A DNA stretch of 64,000 bases, from contig NC_064035.1 in the NCBI RefSeq assembly GCF_932526225.1, positions 4,835,501-4,899,500 of the forward strand. Direction: 5' to 3'. Position 1 is the stretch's first letter. Every line of letters starts with the position of its first letter. Origin of the DNA: Nematostella vectensis (lineage: Eukaryota; Cnidaria; Anthozoa; Actiniaria; Edwardsiidae). Position numbers and translations under genes: made by a program. The notes below the pieces were generated by a model, which was not told where the DNA came from, did not search any database, and saw nothing but the letters and a program-made list of their open reading frames with translations. Of the stretch, positions 21,435-33,800 are shown in pieces.

Positions 21435-24052
21435 ATGCCGAGTCCGTTTGAACCCGTAGAACCTGGGGCGCTCAACAAGATTTCTAAATCTACGTCAAGT
21501 GATTTCGCGTTTCTTAACGACTCATCTAGCCAACCCACCAAAAGCCTACACACATCTCGGTCCAGCGTTGTTGGTAAAGTTATTCTTGGTGTAACGGGCG
21601 CGGCGGTAGTGGGTCTAGTGGCGGTCACTACTCCGTTTGTTCTTCCCGCGTTGCGGAAAGTGTGCGTGCCGTACGTGCCCGCCACAGACAAACAAATAGT
21701 GAATGTTTTGCGCATGTGTAGACCTGGGACACTGGTGGACTTAGGAAGTGGAGATGGGAGAGTGGTAAGTTTCCAAATGCAAGGGCTTATGCAGGCCTGC
21801 AGTCTAGGGGTCAGGGATGTCAGACAAGCTACCCACTGGACTAAGAGATTTGCTTAGTTAGTAGACGGAGTATCTTCTACTAACTATGGCTTAATTGAAA
21901 GAAAAATAATTACCACTGCAAGCTAGAAGGAGATTAGGAATATAAAAGAAAATTCCTTCCTTCTGTCATTCCTTATTGGGACTCCTTCAGGGCTCTATAC
22001 TGGTGAAAACGGGGTGGGGCACACAATACAGATACATTAAGAAAACTGGTGGTGGTGGTGGTAGTGGTGGTGGTGGTGGTGGTGGGGGGGGGGGGGCTTA
22101 GCCATGCCCCTTCTGGTCATTTCCTAATAATTTTAGGGGGGGGGCATGGACCCCTATAGTCATTACAGCCTTGTAAGCCAAGTATCATAAACTATCATTG
22201 AATTTGATCAAATTGGGAATGGTAGTATCTAGATTAATAAACATGTTTAAACATATTTTGATAATTAAATAATAAACATGTTTAAACATTCAGTGATGAT
22301 TGTTGGCCAGAAGTGTTAAAAAAACCCTCAAATTTTTGCTCTTGTCTGCTATAGATTGCCAAATAAAAGTAATGCATAATATACACTTGTTCTAGGTGAT
22401 TGCAGCAGCAAAGCAAGGTTGCCAGGCTCATGGGGTTGAACTTAATCCATGGCTGGTGTATTATTCCAGGCTGCAGGCAAGGCTCCAGGGCCTTCACAAC
22501 AAGGCTACATTCTCAAGACAAGATTTATGGAAGGTAAATAGTTTCTGTTAAAGACACTTAGCCATAGGAAGGGTCGGAATCTGACTGGGATAAAATGCAC
22601 CATAATTCACAATAATCAATAGACTGTTTCTTTCCACTTCATCCTTTATTCAGTACAGTACTTTATTTTTTCATAGAGCAGTCCTTCAAGATAAGTGGGG
22701 TGGTGGCCGCTCTTTTTTTCTGTATTCCCTTCTCATATTTTTTAGTATGCAGGCTTTTTCCTCACCAAAATCCACAAAGCTGGAAAATCTAGTAGATTAA
22801 AAAAAAATATTTTGAACCCTGTGATAATGGGCCTGATACAGATACAACCAAGGGGTTTGTATACGATATACATCCTAGGAAAGCTTCATATACATCCCAT
22901 GCATTTCTATTAAGTAATATATCAAATTATCATACAGCCTCTGGTCAATCTATTTATTACCTCAAGGGACTTGTTGACAAACTAGCAAACTAGCATGCAC
23001 TCATGCTTTTAGCGACAAAATAACAGCAACTAAAAAAATATTTCACTTAGCTCTTAACAAATAAAGCCAGAAAGTTTTCATTTTAATTTAAAGATTATAT
23101 AGTCTTTGTTCTGTGGGATGATGGGCACATTCATTTCTGATTTCTTTGCGCAAATCCCCTATTATCACACCTCAGTAAAAACCATTTTTTAAATTTCCAA
23201 TTGCAGCATCATTTTAGAATTACCTTAATTTTTTAAATTGCTTTCTTTAGGTCAACCTGAAACATTATGATAATATTGTCATCTTTGGTGTTTCTGAAAT
23301 GGTAAGGATATTGCACCTTGTTTTCTTTTGTTTATTTTGGTTTGGAAGTGCAACTTCTAATCTACTACAAAATACAATGAGTCCATGAAGGGGGCCAATG
23401 GCCTTAAAGTTACTATTATGGCCTTTCTTTAAACAGCCTTTGCTAAGGCTAATTAGTACTGTTTTCCATATTGCCTCAGAGAGCATTACAGAAACAGCAA
23501 TATTTTATTTGATGCCAAAAACCTACAAACGAAGCATTTTTTTAGATGCCAAAGCTGCAAGTAAAGATTGAAACTGATATGGGTCCTGACACACATGTGA
23601 TTGCTTGTCGTTTCCCATTTAATTCCTGGCAAGTGAAGGATGAAGTGCAAGAAGGAATTGATAGTGTCTGGCTATATCGCAAGGTATGTTTGCTCTTTTT
23701 TTTAATGTTTTTTTCAAATGTCTTATTGGAGAAATGTCCGTTTATTTAGGCACCCATAAGTTTCTATCCATTATAACATGCGATTTTTCTCACCTGCTTA
23801 CAGGCCTAAATATTATTTTAAAGACACGCTTACCACGTCACACAATATTATTGCAAAGCCTCGGTCGATGGGCCAAAACCTTAGTTTTAATTTCCTGGCA
23901 TGACCTTACTCTCGATTAGTACAGTTGTTTATCATTTGGCATGTTTATTTTATTTACTCATTTTGTAGTTTAAAGGTGGACAAATTTACACAAAACAGAT
24001 TGTGAAAATTTTCCATAGTACAATATGTACGGGATTCTGCAATGCCCCCTAA
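21435..24052 (+). CDS. FAM173-type lysine methyltransferase (ATP synthase c-subunit N-methyltransferase-like)
   Basis: Five exons, all junctions phase 0: 21435-21764, 22396-22533, 23251-23301, 23546-23683 and probably 23969-24052; 741 bp, 246 residues. The N-terminus is Ser/Thr-rich, followed by a single hydrophobic helix at about 46-70 (membrane anchor). Then comes the family signature [15 protein letters not shown] and SAM-binding motif [11 protein letters not shown] across the exon 1/2 boundary. Downstream are [22 protein letters not shown] and [11 protein letters not shown]. These are hallmarks of the FAM173A/B (ANTKMT/ATPSCKMT) family, which trimethylates lysine in mitochondrial ADP/ATP carrier or ATP-synthase c-subunit. 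Which of the two substrates applies is not decidable here. The last exon ([10 protein letters not shown] to a TAA at 24050) is placed by splice site and frame only. Location is probably mitochondrial membrane. Confidence 0.9.
22045..22160. repeat. GGT microsatellite and poly-G in methyltransferase intron 1
   Basis: (ggt)n from about 22048 to 22083 runs into a G tract, followed by 'gcttagccatgccccttctggtcatttcc', a recognisable edge of the ggggcgtggc-type dispersed repeat. Confidence 0.8.
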
Positions 24053-24331
24053 GGGATTAGGGAAACACTATAAATATCGTGTGTACAGTTGTTGCCATTA
24101 TGATTTTTTGGTAGTGAGTTTCCTATTCAGTTTTATACCACATCTCCTTCTTTTAATTTATACCAAATATCTCTTGATGGAAAGCCATTATATAAATTCC
24201 CCCTTCCTAAAAAGTGCAACATTTTAAGCCGAATTAGTCGGCTGAAGTCCCCCAAAATCTTTTTGGATATTTGTTATTATCCCATACTAGTACAAGGGTG
24301 AAATGATACGTTTCCTAGTGATTCGAAACAT

Positions 24332-27300
24332 TCAAAGAACATTTCTTCCTGGAAGATAGACGAGTATAAGTGAAGAGGATGTGATAAATATGAGTATGAA
24401 AAGCCAAAGGAAGAATCTGTCCACGATGCTTGCAGCAAGCTTGCTTTCCAAGACCTTCTTGTCTCCTTCCGACTGCTCTTGCACAGCATCAGCGATGAGT
24501 CGGACCTGTCGCGAGAAGGATTCTTGGAAGCACCTCTGGCGGATGTCCATGCCCAGCGCGTTGGCCACAGCCTGGTCTTCTTCGCACACTCGCTCATTGA
24601 CATGCTCCCCCATGATACTTTCCGACTGTCTGCCGTTATTCGTCACCTGTTAGGATAGAGAAACTTGCTGTATAGGTATTTTATTCATTTACGCTTTTAG
24701 TGTCGTCAAGGTTAAGCGTCTACAGCTGTATTTTTGTCATCTAGATGGATAGGAGAGACTTGTCATCCGTTCTGAAACACGAGTTTCAGTTCAATATAAA
24801 CATTTGAAACCTTTAAACTTACGCTTACGATCTTTGTACCAATGACCTTAGCTACAGCTTAAGCCTCCAATTTCTTTATCATTTAAAGTGTAGACATACC
24901 TTGTGGAGCATCATGACTTCTTGCGGATCCAAGTGTCGAGTGGAGGGCCACATTCGTCTCATGATATCCGATGCCTGAGCCTTTTTCTCTTCACGATGAA
25001 GCATCTTGTTCACATACGAGTCCCCAAGAACCTTTCTCGGGTCAAACCCTAAGAGTGGCCCGATCGTCTTGAACAGTAATTGCCTCATCCTCGGCGAAAT
25101 ACCATCACCGAATAAGTAACTGTAGTTAATCTTCAAGCTTATTCCAGTGGCGATGAGTGCCAGGAAAACCTCGATCATGGACGCTGAGTAGAAGATCCCA
25201 ATGAGTGGAACCGCCTCCGAGGTTGGTGGGATGCTATCTGCTACCAGTAACATAAACACGGTCATACTGAGCAAGACAGTGATCACGAAAGATATCCTCT
25301 CTCCACATTCCACTGGGATGAAGAAGGAGAAGAAAGCCAGGAGGCAAATAAGGATGTTTGGCAGTAGAAGGTTTACGAAGTAGAACAGGGACTTTCTCTT
25401 CATGTTAACGATAAAGCCGACCTCTGGATAAGGCTGTCCCGGACAGCACTGATAGTACACTACACGCCTATCCACAGTGATGTTCTGGATTTGCCATTCA
25501 CCGTTTTTCACTCGAGTCTTGGCCAGCAGTGCTTGTTTTCTGTCGTTGATCAGGTTAATCTCGTTGCCGTCGTGTTGCCAGGAGCCGAAGGTCAGCTTGC
25601 ACTGCTGGGTATCGAACGGGAAGTCGGACACGTTTATGGTGCATAGAGTGACCACAACAAAAGGCATGGACCAGTAAGTCATCCCGCTGGACGTGATTCG
25701 GACTCGGGTGTTGGTGTGATCCAGTCGACCATCAAAGTCTTGAATAATGCTAAAAAAGTCAGAAAAAAAAGTTTAGATTGGTGACATTTTTTTTATCGAA
25801 AATAGGTTTCAAGTCAGATCCTGTTAAAATGCCATCATAGCGAAAGTCCTAAACAATTCGATTTTGGCGAAAAAAAACATTTTTGTCTGCCGTTTCTCGA
25901 TAAGTCTTTCGGAGTCGTGAACTCGGTAAGAATCTCTAATGAGCACGGCCTTTGTTGTGGCAATGTGTTTCTTTTCTACGTTTCAATGCACTCACTTCTG
26001 GTAGAGTATGATATCAGGCTGCCAGACGTCCCTGGCCTGTAGCACCACCTCTTTGACGCCGCCATACTCCTCGGGATCCCATGTGGTTAGCTGGTTAAGC
26101 CACGTCTACGGTCAATAAATACAGTGTTACTCGTGTGGGTCGCTAAACGATACAGGATTCTCTTTTACCGCCCCTTGTTTAGTACAATGGTTATCATTGC
26201 TATAACGCCCATTGAATAGAAAATAGTGCCGAGATGGTACATAATGCTATGGTTATCATTTATATACCGCCCATTGAATAGCAAATAATGCCTAGATGGT
26301 AAATAATACTTTGGTTATCACTTATATACCCCCCTTGTTTAGCAAATATTGCCGAAATGGTAAAAAATACTATGGTTATCATTTATATACCCGCCCCTTG
26401 TTTAGCAAATAATACCGAGATTGCATGGACGTCAATGCAGTGCTTGTATTTTTTTATACTGCCCACGTTTGGCAAGAATTTTCGGGGATTGTACAAAAGC
26501 ACTCAAGATATGTTGGTATAGATATGCCCCCAGGGGCGTTCCTGGGCCGTTTTTTTGTTTGTCTGATTAAGTCAGACAAGGGTTAAGGGTTTTGTATGCA
26601 TTTTTATTATAAAAGTTCTATAACTGCCCATTTACCTTGCCAAGATTTGCTGGGGGGGGGGGGGGGGGGGAGGTGGAGGTGCTGGTGTTGCAACTGTGCT
26701 CTGAAGTTTTGTTTTATTTGAAAGACAGCAAGAAATGTATTTTTAATTTTTTTAATTTACCCTAATCTTATTACGGATCTCCATTTTCGTCGATAACATT
26801 TGCTTATCAAAATAATTAGTTTCTTGGCTGATTGTGAGTAGCAACACCAGATAGTTTGATTTTCCTGGTATGTCATATAGTAAGAAGTCGAGGCGCTTAT
26901 TCGGGGAGGCGCTTATTTCAAAACGTATTTTCTAGATTAAATAGTGCTTTCTGACATCGTGCAAGGAGAAAAAAACCTTAACAAAATAATTTAATGATAA
27001 AATGTTGCTGCCGTTGGAACTGTCAGTCTGTGGTTACTTCTCTTGTAATGTTCACTCCTCTTCGTTAAGGCGAGGCGTTTATTCGGGTAAGGCGCTTATT
27101 CATATTTTGTCATCATGGGAAAGGGTTTATTTTGGTGAGACGCTTAATTAAGGTTGGCGCTTATTCGAGCAGCGGTATTCATTATCTTTCGTTTTAATTT
27201 TTCTATGGAAAAATGCTGCTCCGTAATCTTTAGGTGTAATCTTTCTACAGCTATCTGGAAATGAAAATTTTCTATCGATAATTTGAGTGACCCAGGTCAA

Positions 27301-28804
27301 GCCAGCCATAACAAATTTATAAAAAAGAAATAGGTAAACGTATTGCTTAATTAATACACACATCGCATTTACTCTAAATAGGTTGCAAAACGTCAACGTA
27401 GAAAGTAACGACTTCTGCACAAAGTTTATTTTAATAAACTTAAAAGTCCTTAAATAACCAAAATCCGCTTTATAACCTAATAAATTGCAAAAGATCACCT
27501 ATTTTGCACCCTTATGAATTAAGATCCGATCGCTCATTCAATGTAATTCAATGTAATACTAACAGATTGTCAAATTTTGTGTTTGTTAAATATGCTAATT
27601 GTCTTACTGTATAGTCATCAATGTAATTGCGCACTCCCTGTTTTCCACTGCAAAAGGGTGAATTAAACGTGCCTATCTATGTATAAATCCCGTCAAACAA
27701 GACATAGCGTTGTCATGGATGCGTCTAAACTAGGGACGAGGTGGATCAGAAGCACTAAGCTCTTCGCAAGAGAGTACAAGAAGCTTGCAAGTCTTTCAAC
27801 TTTTTGTATCAACACAGTCTTTAAAGCTTTGCGTGCGATGTCAACAAACATTGCGGTTATCAAATTAAAAGCGCTAGGTGGACACCTGTGGCGTTCCATG
27901 CTTAGTCGCTATCGAGTGGCACTGCGACGTACAATTAACACATACCTGGCGTAGCCACAAACTGATCGTCAAGATTTGTCTCTTTTCCTCCTAAAGGGCA
28001 GACAGTACCTCATTAGACAATTAGTTAACATGCTAAATGAACGCGCCAGAGCATGCGGGAAATCTATCATTTTGGCTTTTAGAAAGTTATAAACTCATGA
28101 AAAACAAACAGGTATATACAAACCGACTTGTTTTACATGTACCATACCAAAGTCTTTTGGCAATTTGCAAAAAAAACTAAACATCATTTAGAAGCAAATG
28201 GATTGTTATGACTTAATTTAAAACAATTGCTAGTTTTTATCTCGTATCAGAAGAGAAGCTATGAATACTCATTTCGTTCATTGTATGTTTTGTTCGAATA
28301 TCGTTTGCTTCATCTTCGTGTACCGTTATCGCTTTAATGTGAACTTATTGTGTTTGTATAGCTGTATATGTTTTCTTTTTTGATAGTTTATCAACTCCAT
28401 ATACCTACCACATCAATAATATTGTTAAAGGTGATATCAAAGGTAACGTTGACAGCATCCTTAGAGTTCCGTACCGGACGGACCCTTTTATCGTAGTTTT
28501 TGAGGATGTCTCTCACGAGCCTGTTTTCGTCATCGGCATTCCAACCTGACACAGATAAAACCAATTCTGTCCAAGTTTTTGCTCCATTTTTGGCGTTATT
28601 TTTATAATACTTTTGTGTAAAGGGTCAACTCGATATTTTCGATTATAATCGGCAATCCCAAACTAATACTATGCTTTTTGTAAGGCAAAAGATATTCCAA
28701 CTTAAGTTTCAAGTTAAGAAATCACAAACACTGTACATACCTTTGCCGCTATAACATGTGTTTAACAAAAGCAGAAGTGATACAAGACGCGCGGTAAGGC
28801 CCAT
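24332..28804 (-). CDS. Nicotinic acetylcholine receptor-like alpha-type subunit A
   Basis: Six exons: 28804-28741 (signal peptide), 28545-28409, 27990-27946, 26105-25996, 25749-24900 and 24646-24332; 1521 bp, 506 residues. The 45-bp third exon encodes EEKRQILTISLWLRQ, equivalent to the classic short exon of nAChR genes. The extracellular domain has WQPDIILYQN, and a Cys-loop from C155 to C169 with 13 residues between (DFPFDTQQC). Loop C has vicinal C220-C221 (YYQCCPGQPY), the alpha-subunit ligand-binding signature. M1-M3 follow; M2 is preceded by CGERISF, a Glu that in this family favours cations. M4 lies in the last exon (FLWLFILIFI). It should form pentameric ligand-gated cation channels; acetylcholine is likely but not proven. 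A tandem paralogue lies immediately upstream. Confidence 0.95.
26160..26425. repeat. ~66-bp tandem repeat in nAChR A intron 3
   Basis: Four units containing ggttatcatttatatacc and tagcaaataatgcc, spacing about 65-66 bp, starting roughly 55 bp upstream of the exon at 26105. Ordinary intronic satellite. Confidence 0.8.
26650..26680. repeat. Poly-G tract
   Basis: About 18 consecutive G followed by 'aggtggaggtgc'; intronic, no associated gene feature seen. Confidence 0.8.
26885..27180. repeat. Dispersed repeat with aggcgcttattcgggg edges
   Basis: The motif gaggcgcttattcgggga or close variants occurs near 26890, 26908, 27072, 27090, 27138 and 27156, mostly in the same orientation, bounding a ~150 bp spacer. 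It looks like a miniature element with direct terminal subrepeats. Confidence 0.5.
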
Positions 28805-29280
28805 GGTACTCCCCAAGCTACTTCTCGTCTGACTATATAAGAACACACATGACCTGTTATAGCCTTCCCCAGCCTAAAGTAGTCTAATTTCGATGTTATC
28901 GTATTAAATAAATTTAGCGCAGACTTATTAATTATTCACAGTACTTCTAACGTTTGGTTAGCAAGTCAAGCTGATTTTGGTCATTTTGTTTGTAATTTGA
29001 ATGCCTAGAACTTTCCATGAAAGAAATTTACTTGACTCCGTGTAATAATTTCATGAGCACAATAAGATAAATTGCTCGAGATTTTGTTGATGTGATTTGT
29101 CTGTGGTGTCTTCTTGTACTATGCCGTGCGTATTATTTTTTAAAAGATTTCTGTTTGTTATGTTGAGTAAAAAGCATCCCCTTTCCTTTCCTACTTTCCT
29201 TTCCAATGATGTTGATACTTCTCTTACAAAAAAAATGTATTTATTTAACATTGACTTTACTCGTTTTAAAATTCCTATGT
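28805..29280. other. Region upstream of nAChR A
   Basis: A/T-rich 5' flank of the subunit A gene and probable promoter. No distinct element was recognised apart from a 'gactatataagaac' TATA-like string at 28831-28844 (reverse strand ttatatagtc), about 30-40 bp upstream of the start codon. Confidence 0.35.
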
Positions 29281-29600
29281 AAAAATCCGAGATCCGGGAT
29301 CTAGTGAAAAATCCTGACTCCGGGATCCTAACAAACAGAATACGGAATCCAAACATTGGGAATATGACTGACAAAGCACACATAGATATGTGCTGATCCT
29401 TGTATCGTGTAGTTGTCCATTAAGTTGTTATTGGGCAGATTTAATTTCGTGAAGATATCAAGATATCGCCAAAAGTATTCATAGTAGGCCTATTTAATTT
29501 ATCTTTGGAATCCAGGATCCGCTACTTCTTGGGGACCGGGTTCCACCTTCAGGTTCCAGGATCCACGTGTCGGGATCCGGGATCCGATTTTTTCGGGGGG
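29281..29600. mobile_element. Inverted-repeat miniature element
   Basis: The left edge aaaaatccgagatccgggat and the complement of the right edge aaaaaatcggatcccggatc face each other. Further 'ccgggatcc' and 'ggaatccagg' blocks are scattered inside. There is no open frame of interest. Probable MITE or decayed foldback. Confidence 0.5.
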
Positions 29601-29979
29601 AATCGTATTACACAGGGCTAAAATTATATGGCACTGTGAAATCTGTTGAAAAAAACCCTGCGGTGGAAGTCTTTCGAAATTAGATGTATGGGAAGATTAT
29701 CACAGAGAGCTTGCCTGCAGAGTAACAATATTGAATTATCTTATTTGCAAAAAACATGCTTTCAAATTATGATCGAGAACGAACTTTCTTTCATTGTTGC
29801 AGTTAACGCGTACATTGTCACGCACATAAATTTTCTCGCGCGTCCATCGAATTGGCGAGAAAAGCACAAGAACAAATGTCACACGAAATCTCACGTCTAC
29901 ACTAAGCCTTTTTGGAATTCTTTGGGTGCATAAATTAAATGTTGAGCATGGATGAGAGTCTACTTAGAATAGGGGGTGG

Positions 29980-30460
29980 TGGTGGTGAGGAAGAGGGAAG
30001 GGCGGGGCCCAAGGGTGGTGGTGGTGGTCAAGGGAGGGGGAAGGGTGGGGCCCAAGAGTGGTGGTGGTGATGGAGGGGGAAGGATGGGGCCCAAGAGGGG
30101 TGGTGGTGGGAAGGGGGAAGGGGGAAGGGTGGGGCCCAAGGGTGGTGGTGGTGAGAGAGGGGGAAGGATGGGGCCCAAGAGGGGTGGTGGTGAGGGAGGG
30201 GGAAGGGTGGGGCCCAAGGGTGGTGGTGGTGAGGGAGGGGGAGGGATGGGGCCCAAGAGGGGTGGTGGTGAGGGAGGGGGAAGGGTGGTGCCCAAGGGTG
30301 GTGGTGGTGAGGGAGGGGGAGGGATGGGGCCCAAGAGGGGTGGTGGTGAGGGAGGGGGAAGGATGGGGCCCAAGAGTGGTGGTGGTGAGGGGGGGGGGGA
30401 AAGGTGGGGGCCAAGAGTTGTGGTGGTGAGGGGGGGAGGGTGGGGGGAGGGAGGGTGGTA
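29980..30460. repeat. G-rich 36-bp-class minisatellite
   Basis: About twelve units of gggggaagggtggggcccaa + gggtggtggtggtgag, with alternating 'aagaggggtggtgg' variants. It lies between the two channel genes. Long Pro/Gly/His/Ser-rich open frames on both strands are artefacts of the 3-divisible unit length. Confidence 0.95.
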
Positions 30461-30832
30461 CAATTTGTGCCTTGTTCGCTATTGTCAAAACTTTGTTAAT
30501 CTCAAATCGTTAACATTTTATTAACAACCTTTTTATTTGAGAAGCTCTTTCTTTTTCAGCGGCTTATGTAAACCTTGTTAATAAGAACCTGCTCTTGCAC
30601 TCAGAGAAATTAGACTCGTAGTGTATACGATATAGAGGCTGATTGCAGAGACGAACGTTTCCCAAGAGTCATTGTGCATCAACGTATACCCTTCCTCAAA
30701 GCCTTGATTTCTTTCGAATTTCTCGTTCGATCGATTGATTGATGTGTCTAAGATGGCTGCTACGCTCACAAGTTCTGCGTATTGCAACGCCTACAAGCAG
30801 GCTACTTAGGGCATTATACGAGGCTTTTTCCT

Positions 30833-33800
30833 CTATGCTAAAGGCGTTTCTTCATCATTACTGGCATAAGGCGTAACAAGTATAACAATAGTTGATATGA
30901 AGAATACAACAGTAAACAAGTACATGAAAGCTCTGTCTACGATGGCTGCCGCGAGGCGACCCTCTGCCATGCGCTCGTCTTCATCCTTCCGAGCCTCTAC
31001 GGCTGCTGCGATGGTACGGATGTCTGCATACACACCCTCTCCGGGGTATTTTCTCGGCTCCACTTCTAAGCCCTTTAAGTTAAACGCCGCTGATTCTTCA
31101 TAGTTTCCCAAGGTGGGGGTTAATGGGATTTCCTGTTCTGTTGAGCTCCCCTTACTGCATTGAACGGACACGTCGTTATTTACGGAACGATTTGAAGCTT
31201 TTTGTAATAGCCTCTTGCAGCAGAATGCTTCGGGTTTATCACTGTCTCGAGAGAAACATTGGTGTTCTCTAAATGTCCTGCAGTCAAATCCAAGGCAAGG
31301 CCCGATTACGTTGAAAATGAATCGTTTTACCCTCGGATGCAGTGCCCCACCCACGGAGGGCTTATAGCTGTAGTTGACCTTCAAGGTGATGCCAGTAGCA
31401 ACAAGAGCAAGCGCCACCAGGATCATGGACGATGTGTAGTACAGTGCGATGGCGGGCAAGGCCTCTGAGGTCGGCGGGATGCTCTCCGCGACCAACAATA
31501 AGAAGACGGTCATACTCAACAAGACCGTGATGACAAACGAGATTCTCTCCCCGCACTCGATAGGGATGTAGAATGAAAAGAAGGCAAGCAGGGCGATCAG
31601 GAAGTTAGGGATGATCAGGTTGAAGATATAGAAGAGCGAGCGGCGCCTTAACTGCACGATAAACGTGATGTCAGGGTACACCACGTCTGGGCAGCAAGGG
31701 TAGGACAACGCGTTACGCGTGATCTTCACGCGGATCACGTCCCATTCGCCGTTCCTCACGCGCGTGTTATCCAGCTTGCCCTCCGTCTTCACGTAATGTA
31801 GATCAATCTCCGAGCTGTCGTACTGCCACGAGCCGAACTTCAACGTGCACTCCTGCAGGTCGAACGGGAAGTTCTTCACCTGGATCTTACACAGGGTCTT
31901 GAAGATAAACGGTGCATTCCAGTGGGTACTGCCATTATAATACACGCGAACGAGGGTCGACACGTGGTCAAGTCGCCCGTCAAACTCCTCAAAAACACTG
32001 AAAATATGAAAGGATATCGACGAATACATAATCATTATCCTTATTAATAATTTTGATATTATGATTTCAAGATTATTTCATTAATACTTATTAATTATTA
32101 TGATTATCTCATATAGTTTATAATATATTACTCCTTAACTATTACAACCTATTGCACCCACTGTAACCTACACGTAAGCATCCCCTGGGATCCAGGGCGT
32201 GTTTCTCTACACCCTGATCCCCTATAACGCTGCACGTCATGTCACGTCAGGCGTAAAGTGTTGTGTTCAGGAAATCGTACGCCTTACTTGTTATAGAGCA
32301 CTATGTCTGGCTGCCATATATCGCTTGTATGCAGGGTAACATCTTTTATTCCTCCGAAAAGTTTGGGGTCCCACTGCATTCTCTCGTTTATCCATTCCTA
32401 GAAAACAAGAAACAAGTCAACACTTGGAATACGTTTTCTATCAAACGCCATGCCTGGATGCATTTACTGTATGCAAGCGATCTCAAGATCCTACTCCTTG
32501 TTGTTCTACGGTATAACGCCCTTTTTCTACCCCTTTGTCCTTGTTTATTAAAGAGCCTTAGATAGCCAGAACATGTTTGTGTTTTTATTCAACATTGTAA
32601 CACAAATTATGCGACGAATTTCGGTACAGCCATCTAAAAAAGGCAAGTTTTATATTTTATTTATTAAATTAAACGCTTGGTTATTTTGCTATGTACCCTA
32701 CGTACCTTACCTTTGTATAGGTAATAACATGTGCCGCGAGTAAAATTTGGGATTAATTGTACGAGTGGTTAAAAAGTTTTCCGTAATTGTCGTCGTCGTT
32801 CCTCGTAAAATAAATCCCAAATTGTACGAGGTTGAAATAATATGTTTTACGCCTCTGTGAAAACAGAGTAGTTTCGTTAGACGTCTCGAGCCTTTGGGCT
32901 GAGTGAACCCTGTACAGGGTTGAGCCCTGTCTGTGTTGAATGGGCTAGGTGATCACGTGCGAGTGTATCCTTGTTAACCTCTCGGCATGAGCGCGCGTCT
33001 GTGTCGAGTGGGCTCATCCACTTTAATTCAACACATTTTATTAATGAATTCTCGTTTTGCTTGTTTTGTCTCTCTTACTTTTTTTTATTTGTCACTTATC
33101 TCGCTAAAAACAATCGGTAGTTGTATGAATTATGATCGTCTGGTCCTAGAAAATCCTTGTCAAAAAATCCCAGTTAGCTACACTTTATTATCGTTTACAG
33201 AACCTACAAATAACTTGTAATATTAAAGTTATGTATTCTACCCTAAGCGCCTTTTTTGCCTTCTACTAGTCCATGTTGTATCTCCCCCCCCCCCCCCCCT
33301 ATTAATTTAGCACTGCAAGGAAGGTGGTTAGCCTCCTAACTGTATTATATCAAAATCTGATTAAGCGTTGTTTACATGCATACTATTCTTTCATGAAAAG
33401 ACAGCTTGTTTTTTTTTTTGTATGTCTGTCACGCCGCCGTCGAGCGCGACATTTAGTTAAAAACGCCTGCGATCACAGTGTCCTGCGGAGTTGCCCATTG
33501 CATAGCAACGATCAGTTAGCAACGCTCGCGTCGTCTTTGTCTTACAGCTAAGCCGATCGCGTCCTTTGTTTTTAAACCAATGAAATCCCGTGTTCTTTGA
33601 GGTTTAGAGTGCTTATTTTATCAGAGTCCAAGCAGACAAGATGGCGGAACCGACACAGAGCGAAGGATAGCTTCAATTCCTTTACAAATTCGCGCTACGC
33701 GAGTTTGATTTTTGGGAGCCTAACTCGTGCAGAAGTTAAAGATATCGTTGTACTACTTGTACTCTAGTTCGATTTGTGGATTTTTGGAAGTTTTCCCGTG

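Noticed and set aside
27679..27954. 91-residue + frame beside the 45-bp channel exon
   Set aside because: No homology or splice context recognised; it overlaps the end of a well supported minus-strand exon.
29964..30524. Long Pro/Gly/His-rich open frames on both strands
   Set aside because: They arise from a G-rich minisatellite with three-divisible units; frames on both strands are open and no splice or domain support exists.
33645..33680. Short 'atggcggaaccgac' open frame
   Set aside because: Closes after nine codons and no acceptor exon was found; kept only as a low-confidence leader.
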